Under the pieces are notes generated by a model. The model was given only the letters and a program-made list of their open reading frames with translations, was not told where the DNA came from and made no database searches. Below, one piece after another: positions 8,347 to 17,929 of a stretch of 21,157 nucleotides of DNA. The DNA is taken from contig BFEA01000315.1 of the NCBI GenBank assembly GCA_003427395.1, positions 532,112-553,268 of the forward strand. Reading direction: 5' to 3'. Position 1 is the stretch's first letter, and every line of letters begins with the position of its first letter. Origin of the DNA: Chara braunii (lineage: Eukaryota > Streptophyta > Charophyceae > Charales > Characeae). Position numbers and translations under genes: made by a program.

Positions 8347-11092
8347 TTGCTCTCTACGATGGAGGTCTGCAGATTGCGGGCAAACCCAAAGGAAGGTAAG
8401 GTTGATTGGAAGACACAAGGAACAATCATCAGAAGTTGGAATATCAACGGTTTGGGGAACATTATGGACAATGAAGAGATAATGAATGACATAATCAGAG
8501 GAATCACGGAATACACAAACAAGCCTGCAGACATCATAACGCTGCAAGAGACTCACCTCACTTTTTCGTTGGAGCACAACAAAATCAGGAAATTCTTTAC
8601 AAGAAAACTGGGGGGAGTCGAGGATGAGATCTGGTCCGCGGATAATTCCTCCAGCTCAAAAGGAACGGCCATTCTCATACCTAAATCATCTCATTTCTAC
8701 AAGGCAGGGTCTGTAACGGGCATGGAGGGAGACACCGAAGAGGGAAGATGATGCTTCATGGACCTTAAATGGAAGGACGAAGAATTCATAATTATTAAGG
8801 TATATGCACACCAACAACTTGACAGAAAGAGCGTCTTTTATAACAAACATGGGTAGGCTGCTCACACCATTGACATCATGTATTCTAGCAGGTGATTGGA
8901 ATGCAACCTTAGACCCATCCGTGGATCGCATATCCAGATCATCGGCGAGCCAATCATCACAGGAGGCAATTCCCATTCAAAATTTGATGGTCGATCACAA
9001 TCCGGTTGAACCTTTTCATACGCTGCATCCGGGGAAGAGAGCCTATACTTTGGTGAAAAAGAATGATGCCCAACATATTGCTCTCTCTTTCATCGATTAT
9101 TTCTTGCTATCAGAAACTATGATGGGTTCAGCCAAAAGGGTGGAGATCATGCCACTGGCGCCTTACCCGGGCCTGGACCACAAACCAATTGAACTCATCC
9201 TTAGCTTTGAACAGTTCATCAAGAAAGGCCGCAGCTTTCACAAGCTAAACAACTCCCTCCTTTTGAGCCAGACCTTTCAGGCTGGTGTTCAAGAATGTTG
9301 GCAGGACTCAAGAAGAGGATACCTATCTAATCAGGGCAGATGGGAGTGTTTTCAAGAAAGCTACCTCACTCTATCTCAGACAGTGGCCAAAATTTCGAGG
9401 AAACTAGCCAATGATAGAAAACAAAGGAAACAAGCACTGGAAAATTCTCTTAAGATGTCATAAGTGAACCTGATCGATAATCCGCCGTCTGTGCTCTACA
9501 GAGACATCTTCGAAAAAGCGAGAGAAGAAATGGCGATATGGAGATGGTGGCAGCTTAAAGGCCTGCAAGTGAGAGCAAGGATGAATGAATACGAACTAAG
9601 CGAGTCAATGACCAAACACTTCTTCGCAAGAATAAAGGTGAATGTAAGGTCCAGTTCAATCGAAGGCTTGTGGACTTTCACAGCAACACCTGAAATAACT
9701 ACATTCAGCGTGGGAATGTTGAGCATAGCAAAGGAATTCTACAAGGACCTCTACCACAAAGACCCCCACACCTACCCCTCCGAGCACTAGAGAGGCACGA
9801 AAGAAGATGTTACAGTACCTCGACAAAACGATCTCTCCAAGACAGGCTCAATCTCTTGATAGACCAATCACAATAGAGGAACTTCAAGCCGCAGTTCAAA
9901 GCATGAATAACAACAAATCATCAGGCATAGATGGAATGGCGAAAGAATTTTGGGAAAAGTTCTGGCCACTCTTGGGGGGCGATCTGCTGAATTTTTACAA
10001 TGACAGCTGGTCTAAGGGTGGTTTAGGAAACCTGATGAGTAGTAGTGTAATCACGCTATTGTACAAGAAAGGGGAGAAGGAAGACATAAGAAAATACAGA
10101 CCAATCTCGCTGCTAACTTTCCCTTACAAAATTCTGGCCAAAGCTCCAGCCTTCCGAATCTTAGATCTGACAGACAAATGCTTTCACATTGATCAAACAA
10201 GTTTCATCCCGGGGAGGTATATCCTGGACAACATACTAACACTTAACGAATCAGCCAAAAAAGTCAGAGAGAAGAGGATAAACACAACAATCCTCTTCTT
10301 CGACTTTGAGAAAGCCTATGATCAGGTAAATTGGGCCTTCCTCAACGCTGGTATGGAGAAGATGGGAGTGGGCCCAAACTTTAGAAAGTGGGTGCGCATC
10401 CTGTACAATGATGCCACGATTATGTGTCCAAGTCAACGGGTTGCTATCAGTGAGTTATCCGATCTCACGGTCTGTTGGTCAGGGAGACCCTCTAGCGCCG
10501 CCAATTTGAAGGAGGCTATATCCTCATTCTTGCGCGCAGACCCCTCCATTCACAGACTACAAGAGGTCAACGTGGGTACCACTCATCACCTGCAATTCCC
10601 AATGGTAATAATGTTTGTGGATGATCTGACGGTTCTCATCCGAGCGTCGAACTCATCCTTTAGTGCGCTGGTTAGAGCTATGGAGGCCTTCAAACTAACA
10701 TCAGAAATGAAAATTAACTGGAAAAAAACAGTCGGCTGGTGGTTGTCTAACGAGGCCATCCCTCAGCTCCAGGGCCCTGAGGCGGCCATGACGTGGGAGA
10801 AACCTGAGACACCCACACGGTATCTAGGTATGCTAGTGACAAAAGATGGATTGGCCCCCCAAATGGCTCAGAACTTACCAACCAAATCAACAAACTGGGT
10901 AGATGGGGAAATATGTCTACGTTCTTGCTGGGCCGTGCACCGACCATCAACACATCGATCTTTTCAATGATGTGGTACATATCATCAATCTGGACAGTAC
11001 CGGATCACACAATCAAGGTTCTCAACCGCAAAGCCAGAGCATACTTCGGCGATCCTAACAAAGAGAACTGCATACCGAAAATAGTCTGGCAC
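8347..11092 (+). pseudogene. LINE copy A ORF2, left part: endonuclease and reverse transcriptase, degenerate
   Basis: The encoded protein would nick target DNA and copy LINE RNA at the nick. APE-type endonuclease motifs appear in order: SWNINGLG (about 8434), LQETHL (about 8543), AGDWNATLDP (about 8889), IDYFL (about 9094) and LDHKPIE (about 9174). The RT follows: KYRPISLLTF (about 10095), FIPGRYILDN (about 10203), motif A FDFEKAYDQV (about 10298) and motif C as FVDD rather than FADD (about 10614). Motif B (GQGDPLAPPI) lies in another frame between about 10434 and 10515, bounded by a frameshift and a ~10-bp deletion relative to copy D. Other lesions are a TGA at 8749-8751, frameshifts near 8800, 9775 and 10900, and a TAA at 9461-9463. 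The frame is then cut by the hAT-like element at the codon pair WH. Confidence 0.88.
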
Positions 11093-11374
11093 GAGGGTTG
11101 CACCCCTGCCGACCGTCGACCCCGACCGCCGACCGTATTGCAGCCGACCAGTCGGCGGTCTGCCGACCACTCAGAAAACAACCATCCACTGATTTTTTTT
11201 CAAATCTGAGTTGGGGGATGTACTGCGCTTGCTGAGTACAGCCCAAAGCTGCTGAGAAACTTTTGGGGAAAGGGGGGGGTATGGGGGGGTTGGGGTTGGA
11301 GCATACCTGCGCGCACAAAAGAAAGAAAGAAAAAAAGAAAAAAAAGCGGCTGTTATGTGTGAGAACAAGATCGT

Positions 11375-11383
11375 GCGCGCGCG

Positions 11384-11429
<46 letters not shown>
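11375..11429. repeat. (GC)n-(GA)n compound microsatellite inside hAT-like copy 2
   Basis: A GC tract (11375-11399) changes directly to a GA tract (11399-11429). It sits in the part of the element that copy 1 lacks. Confidence 0.95.
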
Positions 11430-11433
<4 letters not shown>

Positions 11434-11710
11434 CAAACTGCTCCTTAGCATTTATTTGAAAAAACCCTACGGGTTATCCGAGAGGCCCCTGCGCATAATT
11501 AGCAAGAGCCACTTCACCATGAACGAGGCAATGCTCATAGCCATGCTAGAGTCACGGCACGCCAAGTATATATGTTGTTGATTCACATTAAGGTCCGTGT
11601 TTCAGCAGTTATGGGACCACTGAGCACGCGAGTTTCTGGGCAGTAGCAGGCCAACTCACCACGTGCTTTTCAGGGCTTCCCTCCACTACTCACCAAATGT
11701 GCAAAACTAG

Positions 11711-12120
11711 AATGAATCTTCTGCTAGAACATGGAACCGTACGCCGCCATATGTTTTGTCTTTTGTGCAAGTGGTGACACTGCTCGTAGGAAAAGGAAAC
11801 AAAAGAAACTGAGGAATGAATCTTCAGCTAGAACATGGAACCATACGCCGCGATATGTTGTCTTTTGCACAAGTAGTGACGAGTGGAGAAAATTATGTTA
11901 GAACATGGAATCGTACGCCGCCATATGTTTTGTCTTTTGTACAAGTGGTGACAAGTGGAGCAAGGCCCTTAGGGAAAAGGAAACAAAAGAAACAGAGGAA
12001 TGAATCTTCTTTCTGCTAGAACACGGAACCATATGTCGCCATATGATTTGTCTTTTGTGCAAGTAGTGACGAGTGGAGAAAGGCCCTTAGGGCCACTGCT
12101 CGTAGGAAACCGAAACGAAA
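11711..12120 (+). repeat. Four imperfect tandem repeats in the interior of hAT-like copy 2
   Basis: The core TAGAACATGGAACC recurs, with small changes, starting at 11725, 11829, 11899 and 12017. Each is followed by TACGCCGCCATATG-like and TTGTCTTTTGTGCAAG-like segments and a GTGGTGAC or GTAGTGAC end. Spacings are 104, 70 and 118 bp, because the second unit lacks the GGAAACAAAAGAAAC-type tail. No coding sense or known family was recognised. Confidence 0.85.
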
Positions 12121-12442
12121 GAAAGAGAGAGCTATGGTAGTAAGTAGTTGTAACTTGTAACCCATAACTGCTGGAAAGCAGACCTGACTTCGGATCCAGA
12201 GCATATATTGCTGGCCTGCTCCATCTCCCACAAAATTTGTTGAATGTCTCTTGAGACGTTGGTACACTTGCAGATATACTGTTGAGGTCCTTCGGGAAAA
12301 AGATTATTCAACAAGGAATACGTGGGCCCGATTTTTTTTGTGCCCTTCGATAATTTGGAAGGGAGGGGTACCATAGACTACCTCAGCCAGCCCTCTGCAA
12401 ATTGTTTTTTTATCCTATTTGTTGGGGTGTGCTGCATCACGT

Positions 12443-12466
12443 GCGCACGCATGCTAGTGCGTGCGC
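12443..12466. repeat. 9-bp inverted repeat
   Basis: GCGCACGCA (12443-12451) is complementary to TGCGTGCGC (12458-12466) with a 6-bp loop. It lies near the border between the extra middle and the shared right arm of the hAT-like element. Confidence 0.7.
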
Positions 12467-12493
12467 TATGCACCGCAGGTATGGGTTCGAGTA

Positions 12494-12640
12494 TAGGGGG
12501 AGTATAAGGGTGATATACGGGATTATGGAGGGTTTAATAAGGGTGTTGGGGGCGGTTTGGGGGTGTTGGGGTGGTGTATGGTGGTATTGGGGGCCGCTAT
12601 GGGGTGTTGGTGGTGTTATTAGGGGTTCTGGACCCCAAAA
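12494..12640 (+). repeat. G-rich right arm of hAT-like copy 2
   Basis: GGGTGTTGGGGG-type units recur, matching 1555-1650 in copy 1. The retention of this G-rich block in both copies, next to an A-run and then the GCCGACC cluster, suggests it belongs to the family rather than being a chance microsatellite. Confidence 0.75.
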
Positions 12641-12770
12641 AAAAAATTAAAAAAATTTGGGGTGCCGACGACCCCCGACCGGTAGGTGCCAACCAGCCGA
12701 TCGGTCGGCAGGTCGGCAGCCGACCAGTCAAGGGCCGCCGACCGTTGGTGGGTCCAACACTGCCTGGCAC

Positions 12771-14443
12771 TACATTACGAGGAAACCAGCTGAAGGAGGA
12801 CTAGGCATCATTGACCCCAAACAAGAAACAAAGGCCCTACAAGTTAAATGGATTGTTAAGCTCCTCACCAGACCTGAACTGGCATGGAACAAACTGGCTT
12901 TGGACAGAATCAGCAATTTAGCCCCTGTAGACACCCCAGCGAACATGTCGGGTCTCTTCTGGGTAATGAACAAAGAAAGAATGGAGCCCAAATGCAGGCC
13001 GAAGGACTCGACGAAGAGGGAGTGGGGCAAATGACGATAGACCCCCCACGCCCTACTGGACCGCCCTGCTAATCCTTGGGTGAAGGATGTGAGTGCCCAC
13101 CCTTTAACCCTTAAACCTAGAGGAAGGAGATGGCTGTCTTGGATAAGGCATGGAGTTTGGAAAGTCTGCCACATATGGGATGAGGAGGAAAAAGACTTGG
13201 TGACAGAACAGGAACTCTCCTGTCGGCTCAAGGGATGTCACCGACGGGATGAGAACCTGCAAATGGTCATACGCTGCATTCCAGATGGATGGAAAGAATT
13301 ATTGGGTGAAGCCTCAACATGGAAACCAGGAGAATGGGGGGTCTTGGTACATGAATCATCCCCTTCAAGGGCCTACCAATTCTCCCATAAACAGCAGGGT
13401 TCGGACACTCTGGCTGTATTCACCTCTTTTCCAATCATTCATTCGACTCAAGGGTTTTCATCCATCTTGAATGATGGGGTAGAAAGAACAGTTCTAAACA
13501 ACTTTGTGCTTAGGAAAGTAAGAGTACTGGGGCAATGGCCAAAAACGATCTTCAGAATGTATACGGCAATTCAAGAGTTGGAATTCGACCCAGCGGAATG
13601 GGCCTGGACACCAGGAAGAAGCAAAAACCTAAGAACCAATATACTCGTCCAGGACTATACAGTTGAACTGGGTTACAATCTCCTAAATAAAACCAAGGAC
13701 CCGGATCCCACGATCAAAAATTTATGGACGAATTTGATTGGTCAGGAAGCCACCCAGATATCGCAGATACCGTGGAAGAAATTGAAATCAATCCGACCAG
13801 TCAAAATTAGAAGCCTCCAATGGCTTATCTCATACGTAGCGTTACCGGTCAACCAATGGCTGCATATCAGAAGAAGACACAATGACCCTAATAGCTCTGA
13901 CCTATGTGTAGTATGCTCGGAAAATGAACCTGAAGATATGATACTCTGTCTAATGAGGTGCAGAGAAGCAACGAAGTATTGGGGCAGAGTGTCAGACCTC
14001 TGGGCATCCCTTTTCCCGACTCCCCTCCCCGATCACCCCATCCAACTCCTCCTTTGGACTACATTCCAGCTCAGTTCCACAAGTCCGAAAAGATATGGTT
14101 TGGGATGATCAGAAAAGTGACACTCTGGTCTATATGGAAGGAAAGGTGCAGCAGAACCATCGAAGGGCTATCAACACCAAAGGAGAAAGTTTGGGCGGAG
14201 ACAAGTACACTAATTCAGGCAGAGATTTTGTGCAAGTGGCAGAAGACAACACAATCCATGACTGATGAGGCGGACCATCAGCTGAGAACAGTGAAGAAAT
14301 TTACAAAGAAATGGCTGGCAGGCGGCAATGTAGCAGAAATAAAGGACTTCCGCATATGGTGGAAGGACTGGCACAACTCAAAAGTGGGCCTGAGAAGACA
14401 GAGAATCCAGCAAGCTCCATCGCAGGCCACACAAGTATCATAG
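12771..14443 (+). pseudogene. LINE copy A ORF2, right part: C-terminal domain with zf-RVT, degenerate
   Basis: The frame resumes after the transposon with ITRKPAEGGLGIIDP, matching IPKQQGGLGILDP in copy D. A stop at 13032-13034 and a shortened stretch, about 20 residues less than in copy D, precede a long open part from about 13080. Landmarks are SWIRHGVWKVCHIW (about 13137), LKGCHRRDEN (about 13228), FDPAEWAW (about 13585), SLQWLIS (about 13813) and the zf-RVT cysteines LCVVC (about 13902-13916). The expected His of that domain appears as Leu (MILCLMRC), where copy D has MLHCLIEC, so zinc binding is probably lost. A frameshift near 14060-14090 moves to the frame carrying LWSIWKERC (about 14130) through the stop at 14441-14443. 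Confidence 0.85.
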
Positions 14444-14897
14444 CATAAGGCTATGCAACTGGACAGGAATGGTTCAAGTGTGGCTAGCGGAAGCAACACG
14501 TCTATTCCACAAACTTACAGGTTCTGGTCCACGTAGCTACCGTCTTAGCCCAAAGAAAACATCCAGTCAGTAAGGCTGTATCTGGACGGGAAGTTTCCCC
14601 AAATACAGGCATAGAAGAGCATCCAAGATTCAGGCACGACAGGCGGCAGCTGATGTTCCACAGGGAACAGATGGAAAAAGATTAACCTTGTTTAGGGTCT
14701 AGGGTTTAGGGTTGAGGTTTTGGACAGAAACAAGACAAGCAGGGGTTAGAATGCTAGGGATTTCACGAGGCTCATATGCGGGGTTTAGGGTTTAGACAGA
14801 ATTGGTAGCAGTTGTAGCTTCTCAGACCTTTCGTGCTTTTCATGTTTTATTTGACAGGTTCTTATAGTAGTCCTGAGAGGAAAGGTGGAAGCAGGGC
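14444..14897 (+). other. 3' region of LINE copy A with plant telomere-like motifs
   Basis: TTTAGGG-type motifs cluster at about 14691-14720 and 14777-14795. Between them a segment resembling ATTTCACGAGGCTCAT (about 14760) matches ATTTCACAAGGTTCAT (about 20728) of copy D, so the 3' regions of A and D are related. No poly(A) tail is visible before the target duplication of copy E at 14898. The true 3' end of copy A is not resolved. Confidence 0.6.
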
Positions 14898-14915
14898 AAG
14901 CTGATAGTCAATCCT
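14898..14915. repeat. Target site duplication of LINE copy E, left copy (18 bp)
   Basis: AAGCTGATAGTCAATCCT occurs here and again at 16219-16236 without mismatch. This copy directly precedes the poly(T), and the other directly follows the 5' truncation point. This is the signature of target-primed reverse transcription. Confidence 0.92.
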
Positions 14916-14950
14916 TTTTTTTTTTTTTTTTTTTTTAAAGGACACCCACC

Positions 14951-14990
14951 AGTGCTAGTGGTGCTGATAAGAGCAGACACCACTAGCACT
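14951..14990 (-). other. Stem-loop near the 3' end of LINE copy E
   Basis: AGTGCTAGTGGTG (14951-14963) pairs perfectly with CACCACTAGCACT (14978-14990), leaving a 14-nt loop, 15 bp from the poly(A) tract. Copy G has a differently sequenced stem-loop in the same relative position. A 3' stem-loop before the tail is recognised by the RT in several LINE groups, so this may be the RT recognition structure. Confidence 0.75.
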
Positions 14991-15352
14991 TGGGGGGAAG
15001 CTCCATCTATTGGTGGGGAGCATCACCTGCTGGAAACCGGGTCCAGCGTCCCTTATACAGACTGAAATTGAAATAACTCTTAGTACACAGTTATGGGGCC
15101 CTGCCAACATTGATTACCCTGGGATCCAGGGGATTGACTGAGCAGGGCATTGGGGCGGGGGGCCTCTTCACCTTGAATCCGGTGCCAAATATCCTTCTAC
15201 ATACTGGTCCCACGCCCTTTTTGTCAACAAATACTGTAGATACGGGGGCCTGACTTTCCAGCCAGATCATGGGTGGACTGGCCAGGTGTGAGGGGGGGAT
15301 AGGGAGGCCGGTTTTGCGTCCAGGGGGCGATCGGGGCAGAGACCTAATCCTC

Positions 15353-16216
15353 CTATTCCCATCCTCCATCCTGACGAGTCCCATCAGGATTTTGCTGGAC
15401 GGGCTCCTCATTATCTCGGCCATACCAGCTAAGCTCGACTAAGGTATTGTTTGAAGGGGGAAAAAGATCAGGAAACTCAGAAACCGGGGGGAGTGGGATG
15501 CTGCTGGGGATTTCAGTCCACTTATGAAAGAACAATCGATAATCCTTCTGCGCTTTGTCTAGGCGATCATTGCCATCCAAGAGCCAGCCATCCCATTGGA
15601 CCCATGCAATCCTTCCTCCCTGTCCCCCCCCCAGCCAGTCCATGCAGAATTTGTTTAATCTTTGAGTAATGTCTGCTCTTTTTGTGAGAGCTCTCATCCC
15701 TTGTACCATCTTTTCCCAGCGAGCTCTAATTGTTGTTTCAATCATGTCTTTAATCATTTCTGCTGTTTCGCCGCTGCTCACGTGCGCATTTTCGAGAACT
15801 AGAATGCATCTGCGACACCATATGGCCCATAGCACAGCTTCCCTCCCTATCCTAAATAAATTTGCCGTAAAGTCCGAGGATTGGGCAGTCCAGTGACCGG
15901 TTAGCAGGGCCCTCCATTCCCATGGCCAATCGATGTCTGTGCCTAATTGGTTCCAGACCCGGACCCATCCCCGCCATGTAAGAATAGAGGCAGGGCGCTG
16001 TAGGAAGAGGTGTTCTATCGTTTCGTTTATCTTCCGAGAGGGGAAGCCCTCCTTGCATGCATGGCACCAGGGGAGAGCCATCCCTTTCTGCTCCAAGTGA
16101 GTGTGGTCAATGAGCCATGCATTCGTCGGAAGGCAACAATGGTTAATCTGCCATTGAAGCGAGGCAGATTTGGCTGGTTTGCTCTTCACCTCTCTGAACC
16201 ATTTTATGGGTCTCAA
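15353..16216 (-). pseudogene. LINE copy E ORF2 C-terminal fragment (zf-RVT)
   Basis: An open frame of 287 codons without an authentic start, because the element is 5'-truncated. Landmarks are SLQWQINHCCLPTNAWL near the N-terminus, then the zf-RVT pair WCHAC, then ETIEHLFLQRPA. The usual HLLFxC spacing has Arg or Gln where the last Cys is expected. LWAIWCRRC and WLGGGQGG follow, matching LWSIWKERC and WLAGGNV in copy A. The C-terminal ~60 residues are rich in Pro and Ser and have no counterpart in A or D. It has no catalytic domain, so it is inert. Confidence 0.88.
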
Positions 16217-16218
16217 GG

Positions 16219-16236
16219 AAGCTGATAGTCAATCCT
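16219..16236. repeat. Target site duplication of LINE copy E, right copy (18 bp)
   Basis: Perfect repeat of 14898-14915, adjacent to the 5' end of the truncated minus-strand LINE. Confidence 0.92.
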
Positions 16237-16319
16237 CCACGATGTTGGAGCAATCAATGATGATCAGGGGTCTTTCGGCCAGATGGAAGGAAGCGTGAGG
16301 GTGTCCTATGATGTAATTA

Positions 16320-17343
16320 TTTTTCCTGACTTGCTGGTGGAATAGGAACCGGACTGAATTTTCCGGAAGAAGAATTTAGTCATTCTTTCTCCTTCCTCCC
16401 ATTCTCTGATCTTGGCTCTCATTTGTAGACCCCTAGATCTCCAACGTTGCCATTCCGCCAATTCCTCTCTTGCTGCATCCAACATCCTTTCATATAATTC
16501 TTGCCCTGGAGAGTTGATTATGTTCCACTCTGCTACTCTCATCGCCTGCTGCAATTCCTGTTCCCTTTCCTTTCTTCCAGCCGCCAATCGTCTAGCCACT
16601 GCCGACGATGCTCTAGAGAGTGCGAGGAGTAATTGTGGGAATGTGTCTGTATTTGGATCATGTGCCTGGCACACGTGGAGCACTGCCTGCCTCATTTCTA
16701 CCGTGCGCAGGAGCGAATTATTTAGCTTATAGAACCCCTTACCTCTCTTAACTTGCTTGTCTGTAACTAAGTGCAGAAAAATAGGCTTATGATCCAAAGC
16801 TGCTTCGTACGACAAATCCCCTATGCCTACCGAATGTATCATACCAACTATGCTTGTAGAAGCCAAAAAGTAATCTATTCTTGATGCTGATAGATGTTGA
16901 CTGCGGTTCCTCTTTAGATATGTAAACTGTCTTTCATCAGGGTAGTACAATCTGTATGGATCAACCAAATCCTTGCATGTCATCATACTATGAATTGGTA
17001 GAGCTTCCTCCGCTAATCCCTCTTACCATTGCCTCCCTCCTGCCGCTAACCTATTTATTCTAGGTTCTAGTGTTGCGTTCCAATCACCTGCTATTACCAT
17101 GTGTCTATCCTCCTCTAATATATCTTGCAGCTGCCCTACAAAACCCATCCTCTGGTGGGATCCAATAGGGCAGTAGACAGCCAGCAACATGAATGGCTCA
17201 TCATGAAACTCAAAATTAACCTTCACCCATCTACCTTCAATTTCGTTAACGGTAACGTTATTAAGAACTATCTTATCTGCTACTTTCGAGCTGCGATTTT
17301 GAATTATAACCACCCCCGCCGAATGAGGAGTGCTTGCTGGCGC
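16320..17343 (-). pseudogene. Inverted endonuclease segment (F) of the LINE
   Basis: On the minus strand the order is AGVVIIQN (about 17310), VIAGDWNATLEPR (about 17090), RIDYFLAS (about 16875), LDHKPIFL (about 16790), KGFYKLNNSLL (about 16730), and an arginine-rich helix ending in KFFFRKIQSG (about 16370). These match AGDWNATLDP, IDYFL, LDHKPIE and FHKLNNSLL of copy A. A frameshift or stop near 17020-17030 breaks the frame. The first ~95 residues with the N-terminal endonuclease motifs are missing. Confidence 0.85.
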
Positions 17344-17711
17344 CCACCATTAATCAGCTTCAAGGACCGAACGGCCTCACTACAGATAGGGATGAGATAA
17401 GTGGCACTACAGTTTTACAGTAATCTGTATTCAACAAGGGAGCAGGATCATCCGCAAAATCGAGTGCAAAAAGCACGTTCTAAATTTCTAAATTATATGC
17501 AGCCCACAATCTCAAAGTATCAGGCGGCTAAACTGGACGCTCCAATAACAAAAGAGGAACTTTTGGAAGCATTAAAATCCATGACCCCTAATAAAACCCC
17601 CGGAAAGGACGGTCTGACTAGGGAGTTTTGGATAAAATTCTGGCCAATCCTGGGGGATGAATATCTTGCATTCCTGGAACAGGCGTGGCAGGCAGAGGGC
17701 TTGGGCCAGGA

Positions 17712-17929
17712 TCCGGCAACGGGGATTGTTACTTTAATTTACAAGAAAGGTAATCCAGCAGATATTCGGAACTATAGACCAATAACATTGCTAACCTTAA
17801 CCCATAAGATAGTGGCCAAATCCGGCAACGGGGATTGTTACTTTAATTTACAAGAAAGGTAATCCAGCAGATATTCGGAACTATAGACCAATAACATTGC
17901 TAACGTTAACCCATAAGATAGTGGCCAAA
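17712..17929 (+). repeat. 109-bp near-perfect tandem duplication in the RT domain
   Basis: 17712-17820 and 17821-17929 are identical except for one base (CTAACCTTAACC versus CTAACGTTAACC). The extra 109 bp shifts the frame by one and ends the upstream reading frame at about 17862. It could be a real recent duplication or an assembly join. Confidence 0.95.

Larger units (their letters stand above)
11093..12762. mobile_element. Non-autonomous hAT-like DNA transposon, copy 2 (1670 bp), inserted in LINE A ORF2
   Basis: The ends are imperfect inverted repeats: GAGGGTTGCACC at the left and GGTCCAACACTG at the right, matching at 9 of 12 positions when one is reversed. Flanking 8-bp repeats TCTGGCAC (11085-11092) and CCTGGCAC (12763-12770) agree at 7 of 8 bases. 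An 8-bp duplication with a CAGGG-type end is the hAT signature. Removing the element and one duplication copy leaves the ORF2 frame continuous and alignable with copy D. Subterminal GCCGACC / GGTCGGC motifs are dense at both ends. Both arms match the element at 1104-1781, but the middle (about 11310-12480) is about 1.1 kb of extra sequence with a microsatellite and tandem repeats. No transposase sense was seen, so it would depend on a transposase from elsewhere. Confidence 0.85.
4271..14897 (+). mobile_element. LINE copy A: near full-length L1-like retrotransposon, degenerate
   Basis: The order is 5' region with tandem units, ORF1 with a zinc knuckle, a broken intermediate frame, ORF2 with APE-type endonuclease, reverse transcriptase and zf-RVT, then a 3' region with telomere-like motifs. 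This is the layout of plant L1-like non-LTR retrotransposons. The left boundary is set at the first tandem unit and may lie further left. The right boundary is set at the target duplication of copy E and is equally uncertain. ORF2 carries several stops and frameshifts and is split by a 1670-bp hAT-like element. ORF1 is uninterrupted for 627 codons. Confidence 0.8.
14916..16218 (-). mobile_element. LINE copy E: 5'-truncated minus-strand insertion (about 1.3 kb)
   Basis: Read on the minus strand, the element starts inside the ORF2 C-terminal region at 16218, passes the ORF2 stop at 15353, has a 3' UTR of about 415 nt, and ends in a poly(A) tail (T-run 14916-14936). The perfect 18-bp duplication fixes both boundaries. 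The ORF2 fragment has no stop over 287 codons and the duplication is unmutated, so the insertion looks younger than copies A, C and D. It belongs to a different LINE subfamily from A and D, judged by its protein sequence and 3' end. Confidence 0.92.

Noticed and set aside
11171-11448. Arg/Ala and Ser/Leu repeat frames in hAT-like copy 2
   Set aside because: They are translations of the (GC)n(GA)n microsatellite.
1-11460. Common origin of the microsatellites at 1-89 and 11375-11429, both followed by GCTCCTTAG within about 30 bp
   Set aside because: Only nine bases are shared, and dinucleotide tracts are common here; the match is too short to support homology.
15091-15423. Minus-strand frame overlapping the end of copy E ORF2 as a further coding extension
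   Set aside because: It is low-complexity and Pro/Arg-rich, lies mostly in the 3' UTR, and has no counterpart in the other copies.
14916-17343. One minus-strand LINE with its RT deleted (E and F joined)
   Set aside because: The perfect 18-bp duplication and poly(A) delimit E as its own insertion ending at 16218, and the F endonuclease segment matches the A/D type and fits the start of D.
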